Source: Chrysomallon squamiferum
Taxonomy: Eukaryota; Mollusca; Gastropoda; Neomphalida; Peltospiridae
Reading direction: 5' to 3'
DNA: 20,000 bases
Assembly (NCBI GenBank): GCA_012295275.1
Contig: CM022671.1
Location: forward strand, 17,581,956 to 17,601,955
How positions within the stretch are numbered: position 1 is the first letter of the stretch; each line of letters opens with the position of its first letter. The notes below the pieces were generated by a model that had not been told where the DNA came from, ran no database searches, and saw only the letters and a program-made list of their open reading frames with translations. Both the position numbers and the translations under genes were made by a program. Positions 1-10,204 of this stretch are shown here, in pieces.

Positions 1-137
1 AGAGCATGACGAAATTTCTCATGTTATCCTCAGGAGTTAGAAATTATTTTGTAAAAAACAATGAAACAGATGCATGTGGAGAATAGAAAACGAAACAGGA
101 TAGCAATATAGATACATTAATTCATGCATGTATGCAC

Positions 138-166
138 GGATGGATGGATGGATGGATGGATGGATG
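138..166. repeat. (GGAT)n microsatellite
   Basis: About seven perfect GGAT units, followed directly by a short GT-rich tail. The preceding unique sequence (1-137) contains nothing recognisable. Confidence 0.95.
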
Positions 167-211
167 TGTGTATATCTTAGTTAAAACTCAGAAACAGTAT
201 ATACAAGAGTT

Positions 212-320
<109 letters not shown>

Positions 321-464
321 AGAAGAGATATAGATGCATAAATTAGAAAAGTAAATACCCAGTTTATCCATTCATTCATTCAGTAATTCTCTCGTTACCA
401 CACACAAACATAAAACTACACACCTGTGTCTTCCTGAATTGAATTAGTGTAACAGATGTGTCAT

Positions 465-525
465 ACACAAAACAAAGTGTTAACCGATCTGTGTCATGTT
501 CAGCCTCAGTTAACAGGTTTTGTGT
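465..525. other. Imperfect inverted repeat next to a TC array
   Basis: The outer arms are ACACAAAAC (465-473) and GTTTTGTGT (517-525), which are exact reverse complements. The inner arms are GTTAAC at 479-484 and 509-514. An asymmetric gap of 5 versus 2 nt separates the outer and inner stems, and the loop is 24 nt. This is read directly from the sequence. No function is assigned, and chance is possible in low-complexity DNA. Confidence 0.45.
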
Positions 526-546
526 TGTGTTCGACACACCGCTGAA

Positions 547-648
<102 letters not shown>

Positions 649-1431
649 AGTTCATGTGTGGGTTCTTTCTGAGTTTTATCCAAGTTCGTTTATTATTAAT
701 AGTCCTGCGTTACATAAAGTGATTGTTTCTATATGATAAATAATTAATACGCTGTGTGCGTACAAAAGTTATGTGGCAACACAGCAAAGAAATGAATTGT
801 TAATCGTATCATGTTATGTCTAAAATGGAACATATGGTATTTCTGCCAAATTCTTTGTAGTGTTTTTATTTCTGTAATCCTTTAGAGAGAAGCCTCAAAA
901 GATGAAGGGTGGAGAATAGGAGAAGATTTTTGTTTTTTCCCATAATCTTTGTCCTGTTATTCCTTATATTTTGAATAGCCAGAGTGATATATATAAAATA
1001 AAAGTCGTATATAAACTGCCATAACATTTTGTATATACAATATAATGATAGGGGAAAAAAAAATATATATATATATATAAAAATAGAATTAAAATTTAGA
1101 AATTTAAAAAACAACAGAAGTTAACTAATAAAATATAAAACAAAGATAAATTATAAAAAATAAACAAACGAACAAACAAACAACAGACAAATCCGTGAGC
1201 TCTACGTAAGTCAAAGTAACATTAAGCAATATATTTGACAAATCTCAAGACTCGGGCACAGACACACCGCACCACCCCACCCAGTAATTCGCTTAGATTC
1301 GCGCCTGATGTAAAATTAATCTACAAAGTGAAAGCATGTCACAGCGTAACAAGGGTGCGGAGGTGGGGTCAGTGATGCGGAACGAGCAGCTGTTCACTGC
1401 CAGGTCAGATGGGTCGAACTACAATATCCGC
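649..1431. other. Unique AT-rich DNA, no gene seen
   Basis: No recognisable coding sequence. There is a short (AT)n at about 1063-1078 and A-rich sequence to about 1190. From about 1245 to 1410 the composition becomes more GC-rich, with a CAGCTG E-box at 1387-1392, immediately before the minisatellite begins. An open frame on the minus strand at 866-1114 is Phe/Ile/Tyr-rich low complexity and is not supported. Confidence 0.6.
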
Positions 1432-2127
1432 CCTTCACTTGTATAATGAGCTTTACCGTATACTTATACAAGAATCACTTCACTTGTATAATGAACTTTA
1501 CTGTATACTTATACAAGAATTACTTCACTTGTATAATGAGCTTTACTGTATACTTATACAAGAATCACTTCACTTGTATAATGAACTTTACTGTAGACTT
1601 ATACAAGAATCACTTCACTTGTATAATGAACTTTACTGTATACTTATACAAGAATCACTTCACAGAATCACAAAAATCACTTCATTTGTATAATGAGCTT
1701 TACTGTAGACTTATATAAAAATCACTTCACTTGTATAATGAGCTTTAGTGTATACTTATACAAAAATCACTTCACTTGTATAATGAGGTTTACTGTATAC
1801 TTATACAAGAATCACTTCACTTGTATGATGAGCTTTACCGTATACTTATACAAGAATCACTTCACTTATATAATGAGTTTTACTGTATACTTATACAAAA
1901 ATCACTTCACTTGTATAATGAGCTTTAGTGTATACTTATACAAGAATCACTTCACTTGTATGATGAGCTTTACCGTTTACTTATACAAGAATCACTTCAC
2001 TTGTATAATGAGCTTTACCGTATACTTATACAAGATCCACTTCACTTGTATGATGAGCTTTACTGTATACTTATACAAAAATCACTTCACTTGTATAATG
2101 AGCTTTACTATATACAAAAATCACTTC
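1432..2127. repeat. 45-bp minisatellite, about 15 regular copies, each with an internal inverted repeat
   Basis: The element GTATAATGAGC or its variants recurs at 1441, 1486, 1531, 1576, 1621, 1688, 1733, 1778, 1823, 1868, 1913, 1958, 2003, 2048 and 2093. The spacing is exactly 45 bp except one 67-bp step (1621 to 1688). In the typical unit, CTTGTATAA (unit positions 8-16) and TTATACAAG (34-42) are perfect reverse complements around a 17-nt spacer that contains the palindrome GTATAC. Because 45 is a multiple of 3, two of the three forward frames stay open and give 15-residue repeats (LYNELYCILIQESLH type and MSFTVYLYKNHFTCI type). The third frame has TAA and TGA in most units. The 67-bp step switches frame. 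I judge it a noncoding satellite rather than a repeat protein, since conservation is at DNA level and not in one frame. Confidence 0.95.
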
Positions 2128-2855
2128 ATTGTAAATGAGCTTTAATAACTTCACTTGTATGATGAGCTTTAGTGTATGCTTCAACTTATATAATGAGCTT
2201 TATGTATTCTCATACAAGAATCACTTTAGTGTATACTTATACAAGAATTGTATAATGAGCTTTACTGTATATTTACACAAGAATAAACTTCACCGCATAC
2301 TTATACAATAACCACTTCACTTGTATGATGAGCTTTACTGTATACTTAACAAAAAAAATGCCTTCACAGTGAGCTTTGTGCTTTATATTTTACATAAACA
2401 TCAACTTCACTTGAGGTTTAATGAATATTTACATAAAAACATCACTTCACTTTATGACGAGCTTTACTGTATACTAACATAAAAATGACTTCACAATGAG
2501 CTTTACTGTATATTTACATAAACATCACTTCACTTGAGGTTTAATGCATATTTACATAAAAATCACTTCACTTTTATGACGAGCTTTACTGTATACTTAC
2601 ATAAAGATAAAATAAAAACACTTGGATTTTAGAGCTTTGTTGTAGTATATTTGTACAAAACTCCCTTCACTTGTACGATGAGCTTTACAGTATACTGTAC
2701 GGGAGAAACATTTAAACGAAAAAAAATCCCTTGACTTGGGGATATATATAAAAAATACATTGACGTCTATGATGTGTTTTATGTTTTCTTGTATATACTG
2801 GATGTTCTCATACAGAAATTCCCTTCACTTGTATGATGACCTTTCTTGCATACAG
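2128..2855. repeat. Degenerate continuation of the 45-bp minisatellite, with a higher-order repeat
   Basis: Diverged and truncated units continue. Fragments such as ATGAGCTTTACTGTATA and CACTTCACTTG recur at irregular spacing up to about 2855. Within this part, the segments 2385-2475 and 2508-2598 are near-duplicates about 122-123 bp apart. Both read TTTACATAAACATC, then CTTGAGGTTTAATG, then ATGACGAGCTTTACTGTATAC. This is a secondary duplication of already diverged units. Confidence 0.85.
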
Positions 2856-2868
2856 GACGTACTTAAAG

Positions 2869-2889
2869 AAAAAAAAAAAAAAAAAAAAA
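2869..2889 (+). repeat. Poly-A tract, 21 nt
   Basis: An uninterrupted A run directly after the last recognisable minisatellite fragment. Confidence 0.95.
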
Positions 2890-3519
2890 TCTATTTACAT
2901 GAATTATGAGTTTTTATGAAGAAGTAACCAAATCTCCCCTTTTAAATAAATGGCCAAACAACAGGCAACGGATTTCCTGGCAAAACACACAGGACTGGGG
3001 AAATTCAGGAACGCAGAAAAAAAAAAAGAAATAAAATAAATGACCGCTAGAGACATATCAATGTTACAACTGGTAAATCTTTAACTGGTGCCACTCTCTG
3101 AAATATCCGGCCAGTGGATGGATGTTTTTATCGAAGTGTGAAACTTTTCCCTTTTTTTTTTTTTTGTTTTTGTTTTTTGGGGGCCATTAGCGTATCACGA
3201 TAACGTGTTTGGTTTATTGAACCAATATTGATGTTTGTATCGCGAAGAATCGAATACTTTATTTCGTCTGAAGGAGATACGTTATCTTTCACTTTCAACG
3301 CAGCTCGGTGGGATCGATAATCGTTTAAAACAACGAAAGCAGCTCCAGCGTGACCTTGAGGTTTGGTTTGGTTTTAAAGTGACTCGATGATAAATTTACG
3401 TCTTCTGCAGTTACTCGCTGATAGTGGTGTTTTCATTAGCGACCCCAAAACAGTAAACATTTTTTTGCGGCATGTCATGTCCAGATCCACAGATAACTAA
3501 GTACACTGACGTACGGATC
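2890..3519. other. Unique block, possible regulatory DNA at 3180-3440
   Basis: No gene recognised. It contains a T14 run (3152-3165). From about 3180 the sequence is more complex and CpG-containing. TGACCTTGA at 3351-3359 is a perfect reverse-complement match to the extended nuclear-receptor half site TCAAGGTCA, bound by ERR/NR5A-type receptors. Whether it is a conserved element cannot be judged from one sequence. Confidence 0.35.
3351..3359 (-). promoter_or_regulatory. Candidate ERR/NR5A monomer site (TCAAGGTCA)
   Basis: Exact nine-base match on the minus strand. It is a known binding motif class, but any single match may be chance. The same motif appears on the + strand at 15251-15259. Confidence 0.3.
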
Positions 3520-3521
3520 AT

Positions 3522-3808
3522 CTTCATTATGATTATTATGATTATTATTATTGTTGCTGTTGTTGGTGGTTGTGGTGGTGGGTTGTGGTCGTTGTTGTGG
3601 TTGTTGTTGTTGTGGTTGTGGTTGCTGCTGTTTCTGCTGCTGCTGTTATTGTTGTTATTGTCATCATTACTGGTATTGTTAAAAGTAGTGGTAGTCATAA
3701 TATAATTATCATTATTTTTATCATAACTATCATCATACATCGTCATCATCATCATCATCATCACCATCATTATTTTTATCATAATTATCATCATCATCAT
3801 CATCATCA

Positions 3809-3852
<44 letters not shown>

Positions 3853-3854
3853 TA
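3522..3854. repeat. Compound trinucleotide tract (ATT/TTG/TGG/CTG/ATC/TTA)
   Basis: It starts with ATT/ATG repeats, passes through TTG/TGG-rich and CTG segments (about 3550-3660), then (ATC)n (about 3739-3812), and ends in (ATT)n from about 3811. Its translations (poly-Met, poly-Asn, poly-Val, poly-His, poly-Tyr) are artefacts of the repeat. Confidence 0.95.
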
Positions 3855-4200
3855 CCTACGATTGTTTCGTTATTAATTTATTAACACTGAAACGTATTTC
3901 ATCTGTTTAACTACATTTCAGCAAAGTCGTTCTGTCTGAAAATACCAGACGCGTTTGTGGAGACATTATTATTAGTAGTAGCATTGGTATTAGTATTATT
4001 ACTATCATCAACATCATTATTACACGCATTTCACATTTTTATATAAAAAAAAACATACATGAAATGTATTTTACATAGCTCCCCGACCTTTGATCTGTAA
4101 CAAAAGATTTTCCTCCAGTCTTATTTTTCTCGTTTACATTTATTTCTCATAGATACGTCTTTGTTTAGTTTAATCAGTTTGTTAAGACGTATAAAAAAAG
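3855..4200. other. Unique AT-rich DNA with short imperfect ATT tract
   Basis: No gene seen. An imperfect (ATT/AGT)n tract lies at about 3965-4023. CCTTTGATC at 4087-4095 matches the TCF/LEF core motif, but a lone site is weak evidence. Confidence 0.5.
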
Positions 4201-4224
4201 AAAAAAAAAAAAAAAAAAAAAAAA
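4201..4224 (+). repeat. Poly-A tract, 24 nt
   Basis: An uninterrupted A24, preceded by A7G. Confidence 0.95.
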
Positions 4225-4440
4225 CCTCATCTTAGTCTTGCATTCAGATATTCTGTAATCATATTTTCAATCACCGTAATTATTTTCGTATTCTATCGTA
4301 TCACAGTACATTATTGATATTACCCATTAAACACAAAAACGTCTTTTTAACATTTTTTTTTCTTCCCATTCTGCCTTATTGCTTTATCGCTCAGCACCAC
4401 ATGTCTGTAATATAATAATTATTGATCAGGGTGTAGCTAT

Positions 4441-4513
4441 AATAAAACTTCTTTCTTGTTGGAATAAAATATAATTTATTTCAATCGGCAAAAAAAAAAA
4501 AAAAAAAAAAAAA
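4441..4513 (+). mobile_element. Possible retroposed 3' end: AATAAA followed by A24
   Basis: AATAAA occurs at 4441-4446 and 4463-4468. An uninterrupted A24 (4490-4513) begins 22 nt after the second hexamer, then purine-rich AAG repeats follow. That spacing fits a polyadenylated RNA copied back into the genome. Upstream sequence (4225-4440) was not recognised as any transcript or LINE, and in AT-rich DNA both parts could coincide by chance. Confidence 0.25.
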
Positions 4514-5005
4514 GAAGAAGAAAGAAAAACGAAAAATACGTCTCATTGGTTTTAATCTTTTGACTATGGATCCCCAGTTTGACAAAAAAAAGTTATCAAA
4601 CCTTCACAAACAAAGACAACCACCCGTCTGGAAATTCACCTAGACCCGCACCATGCTGACAGTTATTTCAGACTGGTTGTGATCCGCTTTGTTTCCAGTG
4701 TCTAACTTCATCTTGTACTTACTTGGCTGAGGTTATGACACTGGGCACAGAAAGCTCAGTAATGATTTTACTTAAAATACAAAAATAATAGCTCTCTCGT
4801 TGCTAGATTATTTTTTTTTCTCCAGTAAATTAGAACAGCTGAAAACACGTTTCCCTTCCCAACAACAGGTAATGAGATTAAAATAACGTTTAAAGAACGT
4901 GTAATGAAATCCAGCTGTACGAAAGTAATCGTGTCATTAATAAGTTGACAGTGAAGATGGTATAAAATGGTTTGAATTCTATTTAGAGAGAGAGACACAG
5001 AAATG
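4514..5005. other. Unique DNA, no gene seen
   Basis: Mixed-composition sequence without recognised coding or RNA genes. An open frame on the minus strand (4768-5031) runs into the GATA/AG tract and resembles no known protein. The segment 4560-4740 is moderately complex but unidentified. Confidence 0.5.
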
Positions 5006-5060
5006 GATAGATAGATAGATACTACATACATAAAGAGAGAGAGAGAGAGAGAGAGAGAGA
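5006..5060. repeat. (GATA)n followed by (GA)n
   Basis: Four GATA units (5006-5021), then a short spacer, then an AG array at 5034-5060. Confidence 0.95.
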
Positions 5061-5293
5061 CGTATGTAAAACATATTGCATGTTCGTGTGTACGTTTATG
5101 TGAGCTTGCATATTATTTCTACACGTGCATGTATGCATAAATGTGTAAGAGAAGCACTCAAAGGGAGAGATAAACGCTTTTTCATAAATATTTATAATGC
5201 GATTACTGTTGATCAACAAATTTATGTTCAGTTTCGGTTAAATATCTACCTATCCACTTCCCATCCTGTAAGCATGAAACCAAGATATGCAGG

Positions 5294-5495
5294 CACACAA
5301 ATACATACATATATACATACACACAGACACATACATACATAAACACACACATACATGCATACATAAATATATATATATAAATACATAGATACATACATTA
5401 TACATACATACACACATTCATATATACATTTGCAGACACCTAAAAACACACACACACACTCACACACACACACACACACAAGTACACACAAACGC
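5294..5495. repeat. CA/CATA-rich compound microsatellite
   Basis: Irregular ACAT/ACAC/TATA units that end in a purer (CA)n at about 5449-5481. Minus-strand translations (Cys-Val-Tyr runs) are repeat artefacts. Confidence 0.93.
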
Positions 5496-5734
5496 GAAAT
5501 GTCACGTTATGAAACAAAGCTATTATAATGCAATCGGGAACAGTAACAATGCAGGTTACACACAACTCTCTGTTACTTTATTTACAAAGAAAGACATCTG
5601 CTTACGTAGTAAGCAAATCCTCCACAGACGCGAAAATAAAAGGAAACACGTGAACCATTTTGCAGCCTTCATTATTACAAGACTGGGTAAACAAGGCCGA
5701 CATTGTCTTTCGCACAATCAAGAAACACATTGAT

Positions 5735-5945
5735 CTCATTTCTTCAACACCGACGCTGAAACAGCGAGCCGCCATTCTTTCACCTGTTACCAGTCGATAA
5801 ACTTACCCTAAATACACCGCGCGTCTGCTTCCCATCAACCATTGGATGCTTTGATCGTAAAATTAATTTACAACACGTGCCAAAGAACAAATACGCAATG
5901 AGGCAGGATAAGCGAACTGTATAAATTACATACAAACGCGTGATC
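5735..5945. promoter_or_regulatory. Candidate conserved noncoding/enhancer block
   Basis: This block is more complex and richer in CpG than its repeat neighbours, with no convincing open frame. Visible sites include CACCTG-type E-box sequence near 5780, GCTTTGATC (TCF/LEF class) at 5848-5856, an AATTAATTTA homeodomain-type core beside it, and CACGTG at 5874-5879. Motif clustering plus composition suggests regulation. This is inference. Adjacent DNA at 5496-5734 includes an unrecognised 74-codon open frame (5509-5733) that I do not call as a gene. Confidence 0.3.
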
Positions 5946-6067
5946 GTCTTATATATATATATTATTTTGTTTTTTTGGTTTTTTAATGTCTAGTATGTGA
6001 ACATAAAAAGAAATTTACGGGTGGGTAAATAAGATTGAGTAATGGTTTTTGCTGTTTTGTTTTGTGT

Positions 6068-6072
6068 TGTGT

Positions 6073-6106
<34 letters not shown>
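6068..6106. repeat. (GT)n microsatellite
   Basis: A nearly pure GT array with one TA interruption near its start. Confidence 0.97.
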
Positions 6107-6109
<3 letters not shown>

Positions 6110-6253
6110 GAGACAAACAGAACTTTCGTAAGAAATGGTGTGAAAAAAACAAAATGTCACTGAAATCATTATACAAAGGTGGCTGAAAACTAATTTGTTT
6201 TTAATAATTATCCTTGTTGCTATTCTTATTTTTTTTATTCTTAATCTTTATAA

Positions 6254-6331
6254 TGATGCTGCTGATGATGATGATAATGATGACGATCATGCAATGTCAA
6301 TAATAATAATAATAATAAATAATAATAATAA
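6254..6331. repeat. (GAT)n and (AAT)n tracts
   Basis: An imperfect GCT/GAT/AAT run at about 6254-6290, then (AAT)n at about 6299-6331. Confidence 0.9.
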
Positions 6332-6351
6332 TATGCTGTTCTCGTTTATTA

Positions 6352-6401
6352 TTACTATTATTTATTTATTTATTTAATTATTTATTTATTTATGTATGTA
6401 T

Positions 6402-6440
<39 letters not shown>

Positions 6441-6486
6441 TCTATTTATTTATCTATTTATTTATTTATTTATTTATTTTATTTAT
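6352..6486. repeat. (TTTA)n microsatellite
   Basis: Long tetranucleotide array with a few TATG, ATCT and AATT variants. Confidence 0.97.
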
Positions 6487-6649
6487 TCGTAAATACAATT
6501 TGTTTACGTCATCTGACTATTTTGCAATTATCATTACTCAGACAGAACATTATTTAAGATCATACGAGTCCTCGTATTTAGCGATATTTATAACTGAAAT
6601 TATTTTTCACTCACTATAATACACATAAAAAGCAATTTTCTATCTTTAC

Positions 6650-6650
<1 letters not shown>

Positions 6651-6701
<51 letters not shown>
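6651..6701. repeat. (TA)n microsatellite, about 51 bp
   Basis: An uninterrupted TA array, self-complementary and able to extrude as a cruciform. Confidence 0.97.
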
Positions 6702-6706
<5 letters not shown>

Positions 6707-6870
6707 ACACACACACTCACTCAGATACTCACTCACAAAAACACACATGCACACATACATACATAATACATACAGACAGACATGCATACATACACATATA
6801 TAATATATACACACGCACACTCACACACACAAACACACACATAGATACATACACAGACATGCATACATGC
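6702..6870. repeat. CA/CATA-rich degenerate microsatellite
   Basis: Irregular ACAC, ACTC, ACATAC and ACAGAC units following the TA array. Confidence 0.9.
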
Positions 6871-7568
6871 AAAGAGATAGATCCTACCAGTCTTAGACCA
6901 CATAGCTAAGATCAAAGCAATTACACAGCTAGACTACGTGAATGTTAGCTGGCGACTACACATCTTGTACAGAGAGAATAAAATAAACAGCAAACAACGT
7001 ACAAAACATAAAGAAAGAAATCCCATGGATCACTGAGATCTGACCAAAGACTGTTATTGTTACTAACAGAAATGGAACTGTTGCCATAGGAAACCATCTA
7101 GGTTCATAATAACCATTTCCGAATGTCTGTGATTATGTGAAGATTTATACTTAATGTATATTAATAGCTGGAATACGTGTCAAGAAAGTTCCGCAAATTG
7201 GGTATATTTTGTAAGAACTATTTCGAGTCAAAAGCAAGATTTTGCAATATAAGAATTATTGTCAGTTAAAACGAAATATTTGAATTAATTTAAGATCTAT
7301 TGCTAATTTAAATCACGTTTTTATATAAATATAATAATTATTGGCAATTAAAACAGTGTTTTTAAATTAATGTAAGATTTATTGTCTACTGGACGAAAGT
7401 GCTGAAATTGTAATAAGAAAAACTACAAATTAAAACGAAGGATTTAACGCATACGAACTAGCTTAAATTAAAATCAAGTTTATATTTGTAAACACGTACC
7501 TAAATTCGAATACAATCTAGACAAGTTAATACCAAGAATTAATAACAATATTTGTTTGACAAAGTACT
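6871..7568. other. Unique AT-rich DNA, no gene seen
   Basis: About 700 bp without repeats or recognisable genes. From about 7180 it is very AT-rich. Several loosely similar phrases (ATTAAAAC, TTAATTTAAGAT, TTATTG) recur between 7255 and 7440, possibly a decayed tandem repeat. Confidence 0.5.
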
Positions 7569-7569
7569 A

Positions 7570-7600
7570 ATATATATATATATACGTATGTGTGTATGTG

Positions 7601-7631
<31 letters not shown>

Positions 7632-7735
7632 ATATATATATATATATATTATATTATATTATATTATATATCTATATATACATATACAACACACACACAC
7701 ACACCTATATATACACATATACATAAGAAGACTAC
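7570..7735. repeat. Compound TA / ATCT / TTATA / AC microsatellite
   Basis: In order: (TA)n at 7570-7584, GT-rich spacer, (ATCT)n at about 7601-7630, (TA)n at about 7629-7648, (TTATA)n at about 7648-7670, and (AC)n at about 7687-7704. Confidence 0.95.
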
Positions 7736-7870
7736 AAGACTAATATATCTGTGATATAACACAGATACCAGACTAATAATAATAACATCATTCTGCAGAC
7801 AGAGTGTGTGTTACGTCTACACGGTGTAATCATAACTGATGTGTTCAGTTCAACCGTTCCAGCCTTCACG

Positions 7871-7925
7871 TCTCTGTCGCCTGACAATCGATGCAGACCT
7901 TTTTGCTGAGGCCGTAATTAGTAGA
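7871..7925 (+). mobile_element. Candidate relic of octopus tRNA-derived SINE body
   Basis: CGCCTGACAATCGATGCAG at 7878-7896 resembles, from memory, the conserved central body of the abundant octopus tRNA-derived SINE, with about three mismatches. Fifteen bases further, CCGTAATTAG (7912-7921) resembles the next conserved piece of the same body in the right order and at close to the right spacing. The tRNA-related head and the 3' tail are not seen, so this would be an old internal fragment. The TA/GT-type microsatellite upstream fits that SINE's layout but is 140 bp away. Confidence 0.4.
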
Positions 7926-8439
7926 ACATAAAATGTTGTGAATTCTCAGCAGGTAGACAGTTATTATGCTTGAGCAATAACACTAAACACACATCGTTAA
8001 AATGGGGCAGGTAGGCACATAAGAAGTAAAAACATGTGGCACTGGTCGATGGAGTTCTTTGTTTCGCTATCCAGTTTCCCATTAATACTGTGGTGCAGTG
8101 TACAAAATTTACAATAACTCTGTCAATAAAATTGATTTGCTTAGTACATCTGGCTCGCATAAAGCTTTGGCGCAAAATATATATATCTATGTCTATGAAA
8201 TATTACCTGTTAGATTTCTTTGTCTAACTTGGGTATGTTCCTGGTGCCTATTAAGAAAATTTTCTAAAAAATGTTTTTTTTTATCGTTTTCTGGTTGTTT
8301 GGATTGTTTCAGTTCCTTGTTTAATTTTGGTTAAATAGTCCACATGTTTATTTGTAGAAACAACTTAATGTTACGTTCTGTATATTTCAGAAGTAAATAT
8401 TTATTTTAAACCGTTCGTTTTTGTTTTACTGGTTCCAGT
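7926..8439. other. Unique DNA, no supported gene
   Basis: Open frames on both strands overlap here (7918-8175 minus; 8036-8227 and 8098-8334 plus). None resembles a known protein, and all lie in mixed-composition DNA. From 8260 it is T-rich. Confidence 0.5.
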
Positions 8440-8440
8440 A

Positions 8441-8566
8441 GTAATGATGACGATGATGACAATAATGATAACGATAATGATGTTGTGATGATGATGATGA
8501 TGATGATGGTGATGATGTTTATGACGATGATGATGATAACAATGATGTAACGATAACTGTGATGAT
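8441..8566. repeat. Imperfect (GAT)n tract
   Basis: GATGAC, AATGAT and GATGGT units around a purer (GAT)n core at about 8486-8520. Confidence 0.95.
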
Positions 8567-9951
<1,385 letters not shown>

Positions 9952-10032
9952 ATACATAACCTTGGTAATCAATACTGACTGGATTGGGAAATACACCAAT
10001 GAGTGGTTTGTAACTGATATCATTTCAATAAT

Positions 10033-10195
10033 TTTATTTATTTATTTACTTACTTACTTACTAAATTATTTATTTACTTACGTACATATTTATTTATTTA
10101 ATTATTTATTTATATATTTATATATTTATATATTTATATATTTATATATTTATTTATATATTTATTTATTTATTTATTTATGTATGTATGTATTC
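10033..10195. repeat. (TTTA)n / (TTTATATA)n microsatellite
   Basis: Tetranucleotide TTTA, TTAC and TATG units, with an eight-base TTTATATA sub-array at about 10110-10152. Confidence 0.95.
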
Positions 10196-10204
10196 ACCGA
10201 ACAC

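Noticed and set aside
1432-2127. CRISPR array
   Set aside because: The 45-bp periodic repeat is continuous with no unique spacers, and the context is eukaryotic.
3411-3884. Poly-Met/Asn/His/Val/Tyr open frames on both strands
   Set aside because: They are translations of a compound trinucleotide repeat. Trinucleotide arrays lack stops by construction.
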